Below are positions 11,293 through 24,549 of a stretch of DNA of 64,000 bases, piece after piece. Within the stretch, counting starts at the first letter, position 1, and each line of letters starts with the position of its first letter. This stretch comes from Brasenia schreberi. Lineage: Eukaryota; Streptophyta; Magnoliopsida; Nymphaeales; Cabombaceae. The translations under genes were made by a program, and so were the position numbers. The notes under the pieces were generated by a model. It saw only the letters and a list, made by a program, of their open reading frames with translations. It did not search any database and was not told where the DNA came from. Where the stretch lies: positions 9,882,501 through 9,946,500 of the forward strand of contig JAYKKT010000059.1 in NCBI GenBank assembly GCA_036023115.1. The letters run 5' to 3'.

Positions 11293-14200
11293 ACCTTCCT
11301 AACTAAACAGAAGAAAAGAAAGAACAGAATAATCCAGAAAATTTCTCACTTTAAAGGTCATGAGTTTAATGGTAACTTTTCTCTCTACAATCACTTACCC
11401 ATGTTAGCATCTACCACAATAAGTAAAACATCTTAACATGAACGTCTTGTACCTTTTTCATTAAAGAAATATGCACACATGCATGCGCACACACACATAT
11501 CGCTGGTTCTAGTTTCTCTTCAAACCTCACCAGACCCGAACAGAAACGGGGCTGGTTCAGGTTTCAAACCGCAAAATATATAAAAATGAATTAAAATTTT
11601 CCAAAAGGTTAATAAAGAAAATGGTTGAAGGGGCAGTTTGAACTGTGGGTTTCAGGTTTGGATTGACCGGTTCTGTTTAGAAGTATGAGTTCAATTTCAA
11701 ATTAGTTATGTCTATACACATGCTCGCATGAGTGCATATATATATTTGTATGTTGAACACGGAAACAAGGAAGAAACAAAAAGCTGATTGAAGAGATACA
11801 TACCATTATTTAAGGAAGCCGTTGGTAAAATATATGCCAAATGTCTGGAGCGCACGGTGAAAAAGTGTGGTATATGAAATGATATGTCAGTGGGCTGAGT
11901 CTTGTGGATATGGCCATATATGGTGGTCAAGTTGCAGGCGTTGTTGACTGTCCGTAGCATCTATTCTTTTACTTCGAAAATGCAGTTCCTTTTGGCTGAT
12001 TTCACGAGGATGTGACTAGATTGGTCCCAAATGAACCACGGTTTGCGTCCTTTCACATGACCTAAAATTGTACTAAAATCCAGGCACTATTTTTTTCTTC
12101 TTTTTTACAGGGAAGCTGGGGTAAGGCTGACTCCTACCAGATGGATGATGGGGCAGTGGCGGATCTAGAATTTTCTGTGGAGTGGGGCAAACAGCATATT
12201 CGACCATTCCAGGAAGGAAAAAAATCCAGGAAGGAAAAACTATGTATAATGGCCATGGATTCAATTGTCCCCTCTAACTTTTTCTCCAGTTTTCCAAATT
12301 TCAGGCAGGGTGGCCGTCTCACCTCGCCTCAATATAGATCCTCACCGGGTATCAAACTCATGACCATCAACTTAAAAGTTTTTTTGAGTCTACACTCTAG
12401 AAATTAGCCCTTTCTACAGGAGTACTTCATCAGATGCACTCAGAGTTCATGCAACTGATAAAAATTTCTAGGATTATCTGAGAAATTCATGTTAGGAGCG
12501 GTATAGCCAGTGGATTATGTGTGTTCGTAAAATCCAACTAATCCTAACACCCAAATGCAGTTTCCTCAAGCCATATATATCTATAGTAATATCCACTTGC
12601 TTTTATTTTTATTTATTACGAGGATATATTAATTGAATTTTAATATACGAGCTTTTGGATTTGGCGCTTGAACTTAGCTTTCTTTGACCTACCCCAGTCA
12701 ACTTGTCAAAACTTGTCAATACCGGCTAACTTTTGCTTCAAATGGCTTGAGTATGGTCCAAGCAAGGAGTTATACTCTGATGGTAAACACGAGCTGTTTT
12801 TGTTTGGTTTCTTGCCTTCTCGAGCTCCCTTGCACATACATATTTAGAAAGAATTTATGTTAGAACATGTCACGCTCGAGTATGTAGGCTACAGCTTGGT
12901 CAACCCTCACATTGACCCCGTCCGACATGGCAGACGAGCCCTAAGGTGAGACGATAGAACAGCCTTTCTAAACATGTTATTATTACCATGGTCAAGATCT
13001 CAATCTCATTACACTCTTAAATTAATACCAAATCACATGTTAATACTAATATTTACTTTAAATACAAGATAATACAACCTTTCTAAATATATAACCTCTT
13101 TATTCTATTTCTTATTTGATCTTCTCGCTGAGTCAACTTTAGAAAGCCTCAACCAGAGTCTCCACGTACAATGTAATCTATAAAATGATAATAAAATAGG
13201 ATGAGAACACTAAGACATACTAATACATGTCGAGTAAAAAGATATACCTCCCGAACAACGTTACATACTAGAAGCATGCATACTTACACGAATATCAAAT
13301 CCAGTAAATACCATACAATTTTATAAGCCTATAATAAATCCACTTCCATACATTCACATTTCAACACGTATCTTATTATTTACTTCCAATAGTTACAATC
13401 TATATAGTGCTAAAACCAAGGTTACACAAGTCGTTGGATGCTTGCTAATGAACTTGGTACATAGTGCCATCAACACACATAGTGGGTGCCCAAGATTTCC
13501 CCCACCCAAATTTTAAATTCTCTGTATTATTATTGTTCACAATGATATTTCATGCATAAAGCTCAACACGGTGTCGACAAATGTCTCATCCACAACAATC
13601 TCATATACAAATCTCAACAAGATGTCACAACATCCACGAGTATCTCAATGAAAATGTACTTATCTCAATCATCATAAATCAATGCTCATACATCCAAGAC
13701 CACAAACATACCAAGATAACTCATATCAAATATGCATATTATAAAAATGTTATCAACAAGAATTGAAAGCAACTCATCATTATTAAAGCAAAAGCAAAAT
13801 ATGTAAACACATATTTAAAACAACTCAAAATAACCCTCAGTATGGTCGTTTTGAGAAAACTATTTTCCCCTACCTCAATTTTGGTCCATAGATTCTTGTC
13901 CCCAAAAGCCATGATCAGCATTACTAAAAGCTAAGTTTCATATGCAACACCTTCAAGCTATCATATTCTAAACTTATTTAAGCACAAAAATCAATATCAA
14001 ATAATAGCCTACACAATGACAAGACCAGCGTTGAAGTTGAAATCACATATGAATCAAGTCCAAATGGCTCCGAAATTCCAAACTACTCCAATTGGATTCC
14101 GTTAAACACTTAGATCCAACATTTTGTATTAAACTTACTTTAATTTAATCACTACATAGCAATAAACCATAAAATGTTAAAGTATATTTAGCTGCAAGTC

Positions 14201-14379
14201 CAACTCTTAAAACACATTGGACGGCTCCACAACCAAAGCAACCTAACTAGATCCAAAATAGGACCTGTATCCAACCCAAAACTAAGAACATCTTTGGTTC
14301 ACTAAGAGACATTTTTTATCCAATTTCCCATGTTCAAAACACAAAACACCTTTTTTTTCAAAAAGGAGAGCCAAAGGCC
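11293..14379. other. Intergenic with one SINE and GGTTC-rich repeat
   Basis: 11500-11690 holds reiterated GGTTC/GAACC motifs like those at 20.13, 34.69, 35.42 and 47.02 kb. 12155-12220 has GCAGTGGCGGATCTAGAATT, a sequence common at plant transposon ends. 12.87-14.3 kb: nothing recognised. Confidence 0.4.
12318..12410 (-). mobile_element. tRNA-derived SINE (partial)
   Basis: The reverse strand carries GGTCATGAGTTTGATACCCG (box B) preceded by TTAAGTTGAT, as in the 11.18 kb copy. Box A is eroded. Confidence 0.5.
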
Positions 14380-14470
14380 AAGAGAGACATAGGTGCATCC
14401 TCTGGGAGTCGAACTCCCACGAGCAGCAAGGGAGTGAGTGTGCCCTGCCAAATGAGCCAATTGTAGTTGG
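14380..14470 (-). mobile_element. tRNA-like SINE, second type
   Basis: The reverse strand reads TTGGCTCATTTGGCAGGGCA (box A) and GTGGGAGTTCGACTCCCAGA (box B with a perfect T-arm palindrome), but no acceptor or anticodon stem can be formed. A pyrimidine/A-rich end follows. It is not a functional tRNA gene as far as I can fold it. Confidence 0.55.
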
Positions 14471-14664
14471 TGGTTGGCCCAAGATCAAGGCGGTTGGTGG
14501 GTTCATGGCCATACACAGCCCATGGTTATAGGACCTTGCAGTGGCAATTTTATAGGCTGATCAGACCTAGGCTGCTAGGTCTGGGACTCGATGACAATGC
14601 TTATTTGGCTGGACTTTAGGCAACGGTCATCAGAAATGTCATGCCTTTTCTTTGTACAATTTGA

Positions 14665-14755
14665 GAGCTGAGTCCAGAAGATGCATGCCCCGGGTATCGA
14701 ACCATGGCCTTCAACTTATGAACCCCTAGCCAAGTAAGCTATCGCTCCTTGTGTG
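14665..14755 (-). mobile_element. tRNA-derived SINE
   Basis: The reverse strand reads GATAGCTTACTTGGCTAGGG (box A) and GGCCATGGTTCGATACCCGG (box B), then GGGCATGCATCTTCTGGA. Same family as 11.18 and 19.33 kb. Confidence 0.7.
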
Positions 14756-15058
14756 GAGATATAATATTTTTGAGGCATTATTGATCACAATTGGCATTTA
14801 AGTAAGTGGGTGTGATAAGCAATGTCTGAAGTGGAAAAGCAAAAAAAGTAAAGGGCTTGTTGTAAGGTATAAGTGCAAATATGTAAAGCAAAAGCAAGAC
14901 TTCTCCCGCACTCAGCCGGGTCGGCTACATGGATTGTTGGTCACTATCCTTCTCTTATCTTTGTATTTTATTACAATATGAGAACATTGAGTTGGCAAAT
15001 GAAGAATTCGTACTACCACGGTGATGAGAAAGGTTTTAAGGGTCCACGCTTATGAGCT

Positions 15059-15202
15059 CTCTCCCCCTCTCTCATGTGCACACATACCACACTAGTGACT
15101 GTGCACAGAAATGTCAGGTATATATATACTCTCTCTCCCTCTTTCATGTGCACACATACACATGCAGGCACACACACTAGTGACTGTGCACAGAAATGTC
15201 AC

Positions 15203-15210
<8 letters not shown>
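15059..15210. repeat. ~72-bp tandem duplication before a TA tract
   Basis: Two units (15059-15129 and 15130-15210) share TCATGTGCACACATAC and CACTAGTGACTGTGCACAGA; each ends in a TA run. Confidence 0.8.
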
Positions 15211-15249
<39 letters not shown>

Positions 15250-15372
15250 CATATATATATATATATATACATACATATATATATATATATATACATACAT
15301 ATATATATATATATACATACATATATATATATATACATACATATATATATATATACATACATATATATATAT

Positions 15373-15449
<77 letters not shown>

Positions 15450-15506
15450 CATATACATATACATACATATATATACATATACATATATATATATACATAT
15501 ATATAC

Positions 15507-15541
<35 letters not shown>
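15204..15541. repeat. Long compound (TA)n/(TACA)n microsatellite
   Basis: Over 330 bp of TA interrupted at regular steps by ACATAC. Long open frames reading IYIYIY on both strands are artefacts of the repeat. Confidence 0.97.
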
Positions 15542-16038
15542 CTTAATAGTTATAAAATAGTGTAAAGCGGTGGATCTCATTACATTTATTGCAGTGGAAC
15601 CCACTATTTTTACATGAATATCAATTGATTACCAAACTCATTAAATATAATATAATTTATATATATACTTATATGATAATTTTTAGACATGATTGGGCCT
15701 ATATGAGATGAAAACAAGCATGCTTGTTTCCTAAACGTAAACGCTTAAAGAGATCGAAATTATGATACTTTGAGGAAGAACGTCTTTATTATAAAAGCAA
15801 TCTATGATATCTGCTTGCTGATGTTTGCACTGGGTGACATAATAACTATGTATCTTCATTCATGCGTAAGGATCATATCTCGATTCAGCCAAGTAAGTTG
15901 AATGAACTTTCAGCTGAGGTCAGGTTCTTTTATGAACAGATCCGGATCCAAACAATGTTCAAACTGTTTTCAACCTTATTAATAGTGTTCCAGAGTAAAA
16001 AATATTACATTTTTGGTAGAATGGGAAGGTTGAAGCCA

Positions 16039-19000
16039 TGTAAGGGATCATCCTTGCATTGCCGGTCCCAAGCCCGGATAAAGGAGGAGGGTTGTGTTAG
16101 GCTTCCGACAACCAGCGTAAAACTTCGTCGGATTTTTACAACATGGATTACAAAAATTATGAGCATTGCTTTGGGGCGTAATCACTTAGCGACGTGCTGC
16201 AGAGCCCGAATGCAGTAAGAAGTAAGCAAGGGCCATTACATTTTCGTCCGAATGTAGTGAATCAATTGCAGAGAGGGTTCCCACATCATGGATAGGTGTG
16301 GGTAAAGAAGTTAGTCCCACTACATTGCCGCCCGAATGTAGTAAAAAAAATTCAGAGAGGGTCTCCGCATTTTGATTATAGATGGATGCCGGGGGTAAGG
16401 AAGCTAGTCCTAGATAATAAGATTCGTATTGATTCTTGGAATATCGGAACATTATCGAGTAAGCTAATGGAGGTGGTAGATACTATGATTCGGAGAAAGA
16501 TTCATATTCTATGTTTACAAGAGACAAAATGGGTTGGAGAAAAAGCAAAGGAGATAGAGGATACAAGTTTTAAATTATGGTACTCAGGTAAAGAAAAGGC
16601 TCGAAACGGAGTTGGTATTATCATAAATAAAGATTTAAAAGAGAGTATAGTAGACATACAATGATATGGTGACCGAATCATGACGTTGAAATTAGTGTTA
16701 GGAGCAGAGGTTTTGAATATAGTTTGTGCTTAAGCACCTCAAGTAGGACTAGAAGATAGTATAAAGATAGTTTTTTGGGAAGAGTTAGATAAGGTGTTTC
16801 AAAAGATTCCACAAAGGGAGATGATTTATTTAGGAGGAGATTTAAATGGACATGTCGGTAAAGAGGCATTAGGATATCAAGGGATTCATGGAAACTTTGG
16901 TTTTGGGGATATAAACGAGGAAGATAGGGAGATTTTAAATTTTGCTATGTCATTTGATCTCTTTATAGTCAATACAATCTTCAAAAACCGAGATGAACAT
17001 TTAATTACTTATAAGAGTGGCTTATCACAAACACAAATTGATTACTTTATTTGTAGAAAAAAAGATAGAGCGTGTTGTAAAGATTGTAAGGTAATTCCAA
17101 GAGAAAGCTTAACCACCCAACATCGACTTTTAGTTATGGATTTACAAATAAAAAAATGGACAAAGAAGAAAAGAGTGCATTGAGCTATTCGGACTAAATG
17201 GTGAAACCTCAAAAGTGAAAAAGAATATATATTTAAACAGAAAGTCCTTCAAGGAGATGTTTGGAATTATGTTGGCACACCCTGTGATATGTGGAACAAT
17301 ATAGCTATACATATTAAGAAAGTGGCGAAAGATGTGTTAGGGGTATCTAAGGGAGGTGTACCGGCACAAAAGAAGCTTGGTGGTGGAGTGAAGTAGTACA
17401 AAATAAAATCAAGGCAAAGAGGGCATGTTACAAATTACATTATGCTAAGAAAACTAGTGAAACTTTAGAAGCTTATAAGAAAGCAAAGAAGGAAGCGAAA
17501 AAGGCCGTTAGTGAAGCAAAAGCTAAGATTTGGGATGACTTATATAAAAAACTCAACTCAAAAGAGGGTGAAAGAGATATTTTTAGGATAGCTAAGGCTA
17601 GAGATAAGAAAACTAAAGATCTTAATTATGTTAGATGCATAAAAGATGAGGATGAAAAAATTCTAATGGCAAATGATGATATAAGAAATAGATGGAGAAA
17701 CTATTTTTATAATCTTTTTAATAAAAATAAAGATGTTAGTATTAGTTTAGGAGATTTAGCCAAGTCAGAAAAGTATATAAACCACAATTTCTACCGACGT
17801 ATTCAAAAGAATGAAGTCAAAGAGACTCTTAAACATATGAAGAGTGGTAAATCGGTAGGACCAGATAATATTCCTATAGAAGTTTTGAAAATACTAGGAG
17901 AAATAGGAATCACTTGGCTCATAAGACTATTTAATGAAATATGGAAAAACCAAAAGATGCCCGAGGAATGGAGAGTAAGTACACTTATACCCATATATAA
18001 GAACAAGGGAGACATTCAAAATTGTGCGAATTATCGATGTATCAAGTTAATGAGTCATACTATGAAATTATGGGAAAGAATTATCGAACATAGGTTAAGA
18101 CAAGTATCAAGTTAATGAGTCATACTATGAAATTATGAGAACCAATTTGGATTTATGCCAGGCAGATCTACTATTGAAGCGATTCACCTTTTGAGACGTC
18201 TTATGGAACATTTTAGAGCAAAAAAGAAAGACCTTCACATGATATTTATTGATCTACTAAAAGCTTATGATAGGGTACCGAGGGAGGTTCTTTGGAGAAC
18301 TTTGGAAAAACCCGTTTGACATATATTAACCTTATAAGAGACATGTATGATAGTGCAAAAACATGTGTGAGGACTCATGAAGGAACGACATACTTCTTTG
18401 AAGTTAATATTGGGTTACATCAAGGATCAACTTTAAGTCCATACTTATTTATAATGGTGATGGATGAGTTAACAAAACATATTCAAGATGAAGTACCTTG
18501 GTGTATGTTATTTGCAGATGACATTGTATTAGTGGAGGAGTCTAAGGAAAAAGTTAATAGAAAATTGGAACTATAGAGAGAAACATTAGAAAGAGAAGGC
18601 CTCCGACTTAGTAGAACAAAGACAGAATATATGGAATGTAAGTTTGATCATTTGGCTACTTTAGAGGACATAGAAATTAAAATTGGCACACATTTCATTC
18701 CCCAAAAGGAAAGTTTTAAATATGTAGGGTCAATTTTTCAAAGTGATGGAAGAATAGATAGAGATGTTATACATAGAATTAATGCTGGTTGGTTAAAATG
18801 GAGAGGAGCATCATGTATTCTTTGTGATAAGAAGATACCATTAAAATTAAAAGGTAAATATTATAGAGTAGCAATTAGGCCTGCCATGTTTTATGGTTCT
18901 GAGTATTGGGCAGTTAATCATCAACATGTACAAAAGATGTTTGTGACAGAAATGAAGATGTTGAGATGAATGAGTGGTCATACAAGAAAAGACCGTATAC

Positions 19001-19312
19001 ATAATGAGGTTATTAGAAACAAATTAGGAGTGGCACCAATAGAGGATAAAATGAGAGAACATCGTTTAAGATGGTTTGGACATATAGAAAGAAGATCAAA
19101 AGAAGAACCTGTAAGTAGGTTAGAAAAACTAAATTTGGAAAGTATTAAAAGAGATAGAGGACGACCACAAAAGTGTTGGAAAGAAACAATAAAGAATGAT
19201 CTAGCTTATTGGGAGTTAACTGCTAACATGGCACACGATAGGTTTCTGTGGAAACAAAGAATCCATGTAGCCGACCCCGTCTAGTATGGGAAAAGGCTTA
19301 GTTGTTGTTGTT
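16039..19312 (+). mobile_element. Near-complete RTE-clade LINE with target-site duplication
   Basis: A non-LTR retrotransposon. The 5' region holds the plant-RTE leader (GCCGGTCCCAAGCCCGGATA near 16060, then a GC-richer segment). One coding region follows: APE-type endonuclease from about 16420 (IRIDSWNIGTLSSKL, LCLQETKW, GGDLNGHVGKEALGYQ, SQTQIDYFICRK), then reverse transcriptase (GKSVGPDNIPIEVL about 17850; [12 protein letters not shown] about 18250; FADDIVLVEE about 18510), then a C-terminal segment ending GRPQKCWKETIKND near 19200. It closes with GTAGCCGACCCCGTCTAGTA, GGGAAAAGGCTTAG and a (TTG)n tail. Stops and shifts (TGA at 16663-16665, TAA near 16732, breaks at 17180, 18115, 18575) make it inactive. 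Flanks are a 16-bp duplication, GGGAAGGYTGAAGCCA, at 16023-16038 and 19313-19328, with one mismatch. It interrupted a SINE. Confidence 0.92.
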
Positions 19313-19410
19313 GGGAAGGCTGAAGCCAGATGCTTGCCCCATGTATCGAACTCACAACCTTCACCTTGTGCGTCCACCCTTAGCCAAGTGAGCTACATTT
19401 TGTGCAAAAA
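19313..19410 (-). mobile_element. tRNA-derived SINE split by the RTE
   Basis: The reverse strand reads TAGCTCACTTGGCTAAGGG (box A) and GTTGTGAGTTCGATACATGG (box B), ending GGCTTCAGCCTTCCC. Its terminal 16 bp is the RTE target site, duplicated at 16023-16038, so the LINE landed at this SINE's end. Confidence 0.7.
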
Positions 19411-20969
19411 AATATAACAAATTTTGGTGACTCACAAATTATGCACAAGAAAGCATCTCTTTACAGAAAGCCATATAATTCTTTGAATATGATGTTTCAC
19501 CCACTAACTATCTTATATTAAAGGTATTCTTTCTGAAAAATGAGGGAAACTAAGTTGGGCCTGTAGCTCCATTTATGACAACATTAATTTTAAAAATATA
19601 AGTTCAAAATAGGAAAAGGCATACGGTGGATAATTGGGAGATGCCTTCATAATTAACTTAGATCAAGATGAATCTATTAGAAAGGTACCTAGACCTAACA
19701 AGAACCTGAATCCAAAAAGGATGATCTCCGAACACTTTCCAGCCCCAAGGATGTTTGCTCATGCAGCTCGCACCCGACATGTGAGCCTGGGCTTGCACAT
19801 TACATGGGCCAGCAGGTTTTAACACAAAACTCATGACACTTGTGTCGGCACCGTTGCAAACACACCCAGTGGTCCCTAGGAGTTTTGTTTCTACTGGATC
19901 CAGGTACATGCCTCTCAATCGCATTTTCGTCCATTTATAATAGGAAAATCAATAAATCATGAATTATGATGTGGTAATGATAATACCTTATGAAGAACGT
20001 ATTAACAGACATTTAAAAGACAAATAATGTCTTGCTTTGCACAAAAAATTATAAGAAGTCATTTTCTTAAAACAAAACATATGTACCCATGCTATTCACT
20101 ATTCGGAACACCATATAAAGGTGTTCTAAGGAACCGACAAACTGAACCTTTGGTTTGAAATGTTAAACGGTTTGATTTGGTTCGGTTCTAATGGAGAAAA
20201 ATCTGAGGTCTGGTTCGTGGTTATGACAAGCGTGTGTAACCTGACGTACATATAAATTCTATAAAAACTGGACTCCATATCTGAATCATTCGAGGAACCA
20301 TAAAGCTTTTTGTTTTCGTTTGCAAAGTCTAAAACCTTTCTGAATCATCTTTTGTATAAGCACATGTTGTAACCCTCTAAGTTTATTTATTTTGATGTGG
20401 TATTGTTTGGTATTGAATATTTGTTATAATATAATTCAACCATGGCATATTAGCATAATTTTAGTATACAATCGTGTTCAGATCTGAACCAAACTGAAAC
20501 TGATGGTTTTGTTTGATTCAGTTTTATGAACTAAATATGGTTCGGTTCTCCTAAAACTGAAAGTGGGTTTGGTTCGAACCAAACCGGACCTGAGCACCCT
20601 ACCTTCACATGCTACCATTTGGATTGCCGTCCAAAATTCACAGTTCCTTCTCACACACGCACACGCACACGCACACGCACACACAGAGCTACGCCATAAC
20701 AAAGTCACAGGTAGGCCAAGCTGCGCCCTTGTGCCTTACAACTACAAACAGCTCAACTGCCTATACATACCTCTACCAAGGCCCTCTCCACTTTCTGCAT
20801 ATCACTTTTAATCCAAACTTGAGAAGGGATTTGAACCTAGGTTGCACTAAAATATCAAGAGATTCCAAGGAGCCCAATTCATTGATCTGCTCCTAAACCC
20901 ACCAGTTTTTTAGTCCAACAGAGGGAAATTTATTTGTGTTATTGTCGGTGTAGGCGTTTTGATGCAGAA
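19411..20969. other. Upstream region of the cyclin; GGTTC-rich repeat
   Basis: 20120-20600 is built of GGTTTGGTTCGGTTC-type motifs ending GACCTGAGCACCCTA, a dispersed non-coding repeat. A (CA)n/(CG)-containing run lies at 20652-20684. No promoter element is called with confidence. Confidence 0.45.
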
Positions 20970-22366
20970 ATGGGAGATCCTGATACCATTTCAATGTCCA
21001 TCCTCCTCTGTGGGGAGAGTGAATCATGCTTGGATGAAGATGATGACCATGATGTTGAAGAATCAGTTGACCTAATGTGGATGGGTGTGGATATCTCAGA
21101 GTCAGAGGATGAGTTCATAAGCTTCATGGTTGAGAAAGAGTGCACCTTTCTTGAATCTCAGGCTTGTCTGGTGATTAATGATGGGAAGTGGGTGAAATAT
21201 GCTAGGTTGAAAGCTATTAGATGGATTAAGAAAGTGGGTCCTTTTCAATCTCCTTGAGTTTGTTTTCCTTATATTTGTCTTCCTTGTTCTGTGACTCATC
21301 TTTTTTGTGATGTGGATGGTGTCTGATTATCAGATGAAGGACTATTTTGATTTTGGGATGAAAACCGCATATCTCTCTCTGACTTATATGGACAGATTCC
21401 TCTCCAAGAGAGCAATAGATGTGAGAAATAGGAAGAAAAACCTCTTTTCTTTATGGGATAAAAGTATTGCTTTGCTAATATCTTCTTTAGTGCTGTTTTA
21501 CTGATTTTGGTTGGTGCTGTGGGTGGAAGAGGCGCACCTGGGCAATGCAGTTGCTGTCTGTTGCTTGTTTGTCACTGGCTGCCAAGATGGAAGAGTGTAC
21601 AATACCCCCACTCTCTGAATTACAAGGAGACGATTACAGATTCACCAATGATGTCATTCAGAGAATGGAACTCTTGGTCTTGAATACACTGGGGTGGAGA
21701 CTATATTCCGTTACCCCATTTTGCTATCTCAATTATTTCATCGCAAAGTTTAGCATTAAACGAAGGCATGAGATCTCACTGCGAAGAATCATAGACCTGA
21801 TTTTGGGAATTGCTGAAGGTACATTATCATAATCCATCTGTAAATTCAATTAAGCATTCATGTACTTTCCTAGATTTATGGTTGAGCGGTAATTTTTTTT
21901 CAAAATTTTTTGATCTTTCTCTTTTCTTCATTTCTGTAGTGATTAATACAACTGAATATAGACCTTCTACCATTGCTACTGCTGCTGTCCTAGCTGCATC
22001 AAGCCAGAAACTTACAAGAAAAACTGTGGATATCAAGATGGAGACAGTGTCTGCTTGTTTTGTCGAAACAGTGAGTTAAAGAAGTGAACCTTCCCCGCTT
22101 TTTTGCTCATAGTTCCATAAGACTGGGGGAAGTTTCATGGGTGTTCATGTTTTTTATTTTCTCTTTTATGGATCGAGCAGGAGGGTGTTTTTGCCTGCTA
22201 TAATATCATGCAGGAACTTGAAATCGAAACATGGAGAAGTCCCAAGTTTGTAATTTCACCAGACTTGTCATCTGTATGTCCGAATCCAGCTGCCAAGAGA
22301 AGAAGGCTCTCTTCAGGCGATTACAGCCATGGATCCTGCCTCTCTGAAGAGAAGAGACCTGACTAG
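20970..22366 (+). CDS. CYCD5: D-type cyclin, CYCD5-like, five exons
   Basis: Regulatory subunit of a G1 cyclin-dependent kinase, expected in the nucleus, linking growth signals to retinoblastoma-related (RBR) phosphorylation. Exons by GT/AG sites and phase: 20970-21233, 21334-21420, 21530-21818, 21940-22070, 22181-22366; total 957 nt, 318 aa. The ATG at 20970 is chosen because MGDPD...LLCGESES resembles the CYCD5 start; an in-frame extension to 20934 is possible. Seen: LxCxE RBR-binding motif LLCGE (residues 12-16); cyclin-box core MQLLSVACLSLAAKMEE (123-139) with Lys136 and Glu164 at the usual CDK-contact positions; WRLYSVTPF; C-terminal cyclin fold (about 215-265); basic KRRR (296-299), a possible nuclear signal. 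Length is normal for CYCD5 and all introns are about 100-120 bp with no stops or shifts. The CYCD5 subgroup is inferred from the N-terminus; other CYCD classes are less likely. Exon 3 could start a few bases differently. Confidence 0.9.
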
Positions 22367-22899
22367 TTAATCCCCACAAGAGGGGGTCGGTTTCTTCTCT
22401 TTTAATAATGATTTTCCATCCAGATATTGTATAATGAGTGTAGGTAGCTTCCTACTTCAGCATATGTGTTTTCGTGTTGGATTTGGGGCTTCTAAGCAGC
22501 AGTCTCTCCTGAATAGCGAAAGGATGAAAAAAGGGGGAGATAAAAGACACAACTGTGATAGCAGTAGTGGAGAATTGACTAGTCCAAAGACAGTGAACAG
22601 GGTGAGCCCAGGTGGCCATGCACAGTTGTGAACAGTGCAGCTGGTACTCCGCTTTTGTTTTCTGTGTCCTTTTCATTGTCACCTTTTAACTAAACATTCA
22701 TTTTACATTGGATTTCTTTTATGTATTCAAGAGTTTGGTAGGGCAACCAGTGAAGTCTCTAGACTCTAGATTTTTGGTTAGGCCTATTAATTCGATTGTT
22801 ATCATCATGCTGCTGATGTTCCCTTTGTAGGGATTGCATGGGATGCTTCCTATGACTGTAACGGGGCTTATAGTTGGGGAAAGGCCTCTGTGCTTTTGT

Positions 22900-23299
22900 G
22901 CATCTTTGTTTCATGTGTGCCATCAAAAAGATATAAAGTGAATGTGGTTGGATTTTTTTTTGAAATTCGGAACCGTATTATATTCCATGCTTTTGAAGGT
23001 TAGGCTCTTGCTTCTCTTTCCTTTGAAAGTTGGGGGCCTCATATCAAAGGAGGAATGTTAGAATGAATAGCACCTTTTTTACATATGGTAAACAAAAAAA
23101 TCCCAATGTGTCAATCATAGGGCATCTTCGTTTCATGTTTGCCATCAAAAAGATATAAAGTGAATGTGAATGGATTTGTTTTGAAATTCCAAAGCTTATT
23201 ATATTCCATGCTTTTGAAGATTAGGCTTCTGCTTCTCTTTCCTTTGAAAGTTGGGGGCCTCATATCAAAGGAGGAAGGTTACAATGAATAGCACTTTTA
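22900..23299. repeat. ~175-bp direct duplication, 222 bp apart, downstream of the cyclin
   Basis: Copies 22900-23077 and 23122-23299 share GCCATCAAAAAGATATAAAG, TTATATTCCATGCTTTTGAA and TTGGGGGCCTCATATCAAAG with a few changes, separated by about 45 bp. They carry no protein signature and start about 530 bp after the cyclin stop. Confidence 0.85.
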
Positions 23300-24549
23300 G
23301 CGTATGCTATTTTCTTTCAGTATGAATTCTTCCAGTCTCTGCATGTGACAAAAGTTGGATGCATCCTGCTGCACATGTAATTTCGTTTATCTTTTCTATT
23401 TTACTTTTAAATAGATTGAAATAGGATACAAGTATTGAAATAAATCATTGGATTACATGCATAAATAACCAATATACAACAATTAAAAACATGCCCAAAT
23501 TACATAGAACCAATGATCCCCAGATTGCCCTAAACAAACCACATGAAAAACAAAAGTAAAGGGTAATAAAAAATAGAGAACTTATTTGTGTGAGTTGCTC
23601 TTACATACTTGTCTTAGAGAAATTAAGTCTCCGCTACTGAGTATGTACTGATACCTTCGTTTTCTTAAAATACACACACAACTAAAAGCACGTACTATGC
23701 TTTGAGTTGTCCTTAACTATGTCTCAATCACCTCGGCTAGAGAGAAAGGAGAGTAGGGAGCAACAATCATACAAGCATAGGGAAACCATAGAGAGCAGGA
23801 GCGAGAGGAGAGAGAAGATAATTCCCATGTAGGATCATAGATCTTGGATCCAATCTAACTAACATACCTTTTCATCTCGTAACCATTCTCACGTAGGATT
23901 CATATGATCGTTAAATCAAAACTTTTTCGTACAAAAAAATAGGTCAAAGATAATTCCCAAACCCAAGCGCAACTTAACACACATGTGTGTGGTCTACCAT
24001 GTCCTTCTCAAACTCTTTAAACTAAGGTTCATGAACAACCAACTATATAAAATGACATGTGAATTTGTTTCATCTTTTAATATGTGACTAAATTTTTGTC
24101 TCATAGTCTTCACATGCACAAGTCTTTCACATGTGACTTACGCTTTAAAACTTTCATATACATATACATATATATACATATATATATATAATGCATCAAT
24201 TGAATATTGAGAGATACTAAACATGTATTAAATGTTATTAATGCATTGGGTTTAATTAACCCAATCTCAATTAACATTAAATCTAATAAGCCCCTACAAA
24301 ATCCTCAAGTGTAAAGTGTCCTACCAAATCAGTCATCATATTATGCTTTCAGTAATAGTACCTTTAAGTTTGAATTGTTACTTGAATTATCTAATATTAC
24401 CCTTACAAGAACCCTATCAAATCAATTATTATATTAACCCAACCTTAATTAACATTAAATCCAATAATGCATGTGTCTCCTTTGATTTTGATTGTACTTG
24501 GAATTGCTGATCATAGCAATGGTAGTAATGTTGTCACAATGTATTGAAA

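Noticed and set aside
12134..12322. Overlapping short open frames on both strands near 12.1-12.4 kb
   Set aside because: They cover a SINE and a transposon-end-like motif and show no protein family resemblance.
12868..13500. TGTCACGCTCGAG as the start of a gypsy-type LTR
   Set aside because: No matching end, duplication or internal domain could be found.
14380..14470. A functional tRNA gene on the minus strand
   Set aside because: Box A and box B are present but no acceptor stem or anticodon arm can be paired; a SINE fits better.
15092..15604. Several open frames of more than 100 codons on both strands (IYIYIY)
   Set aside because: They are translations of the TA/TACA microsatellite.
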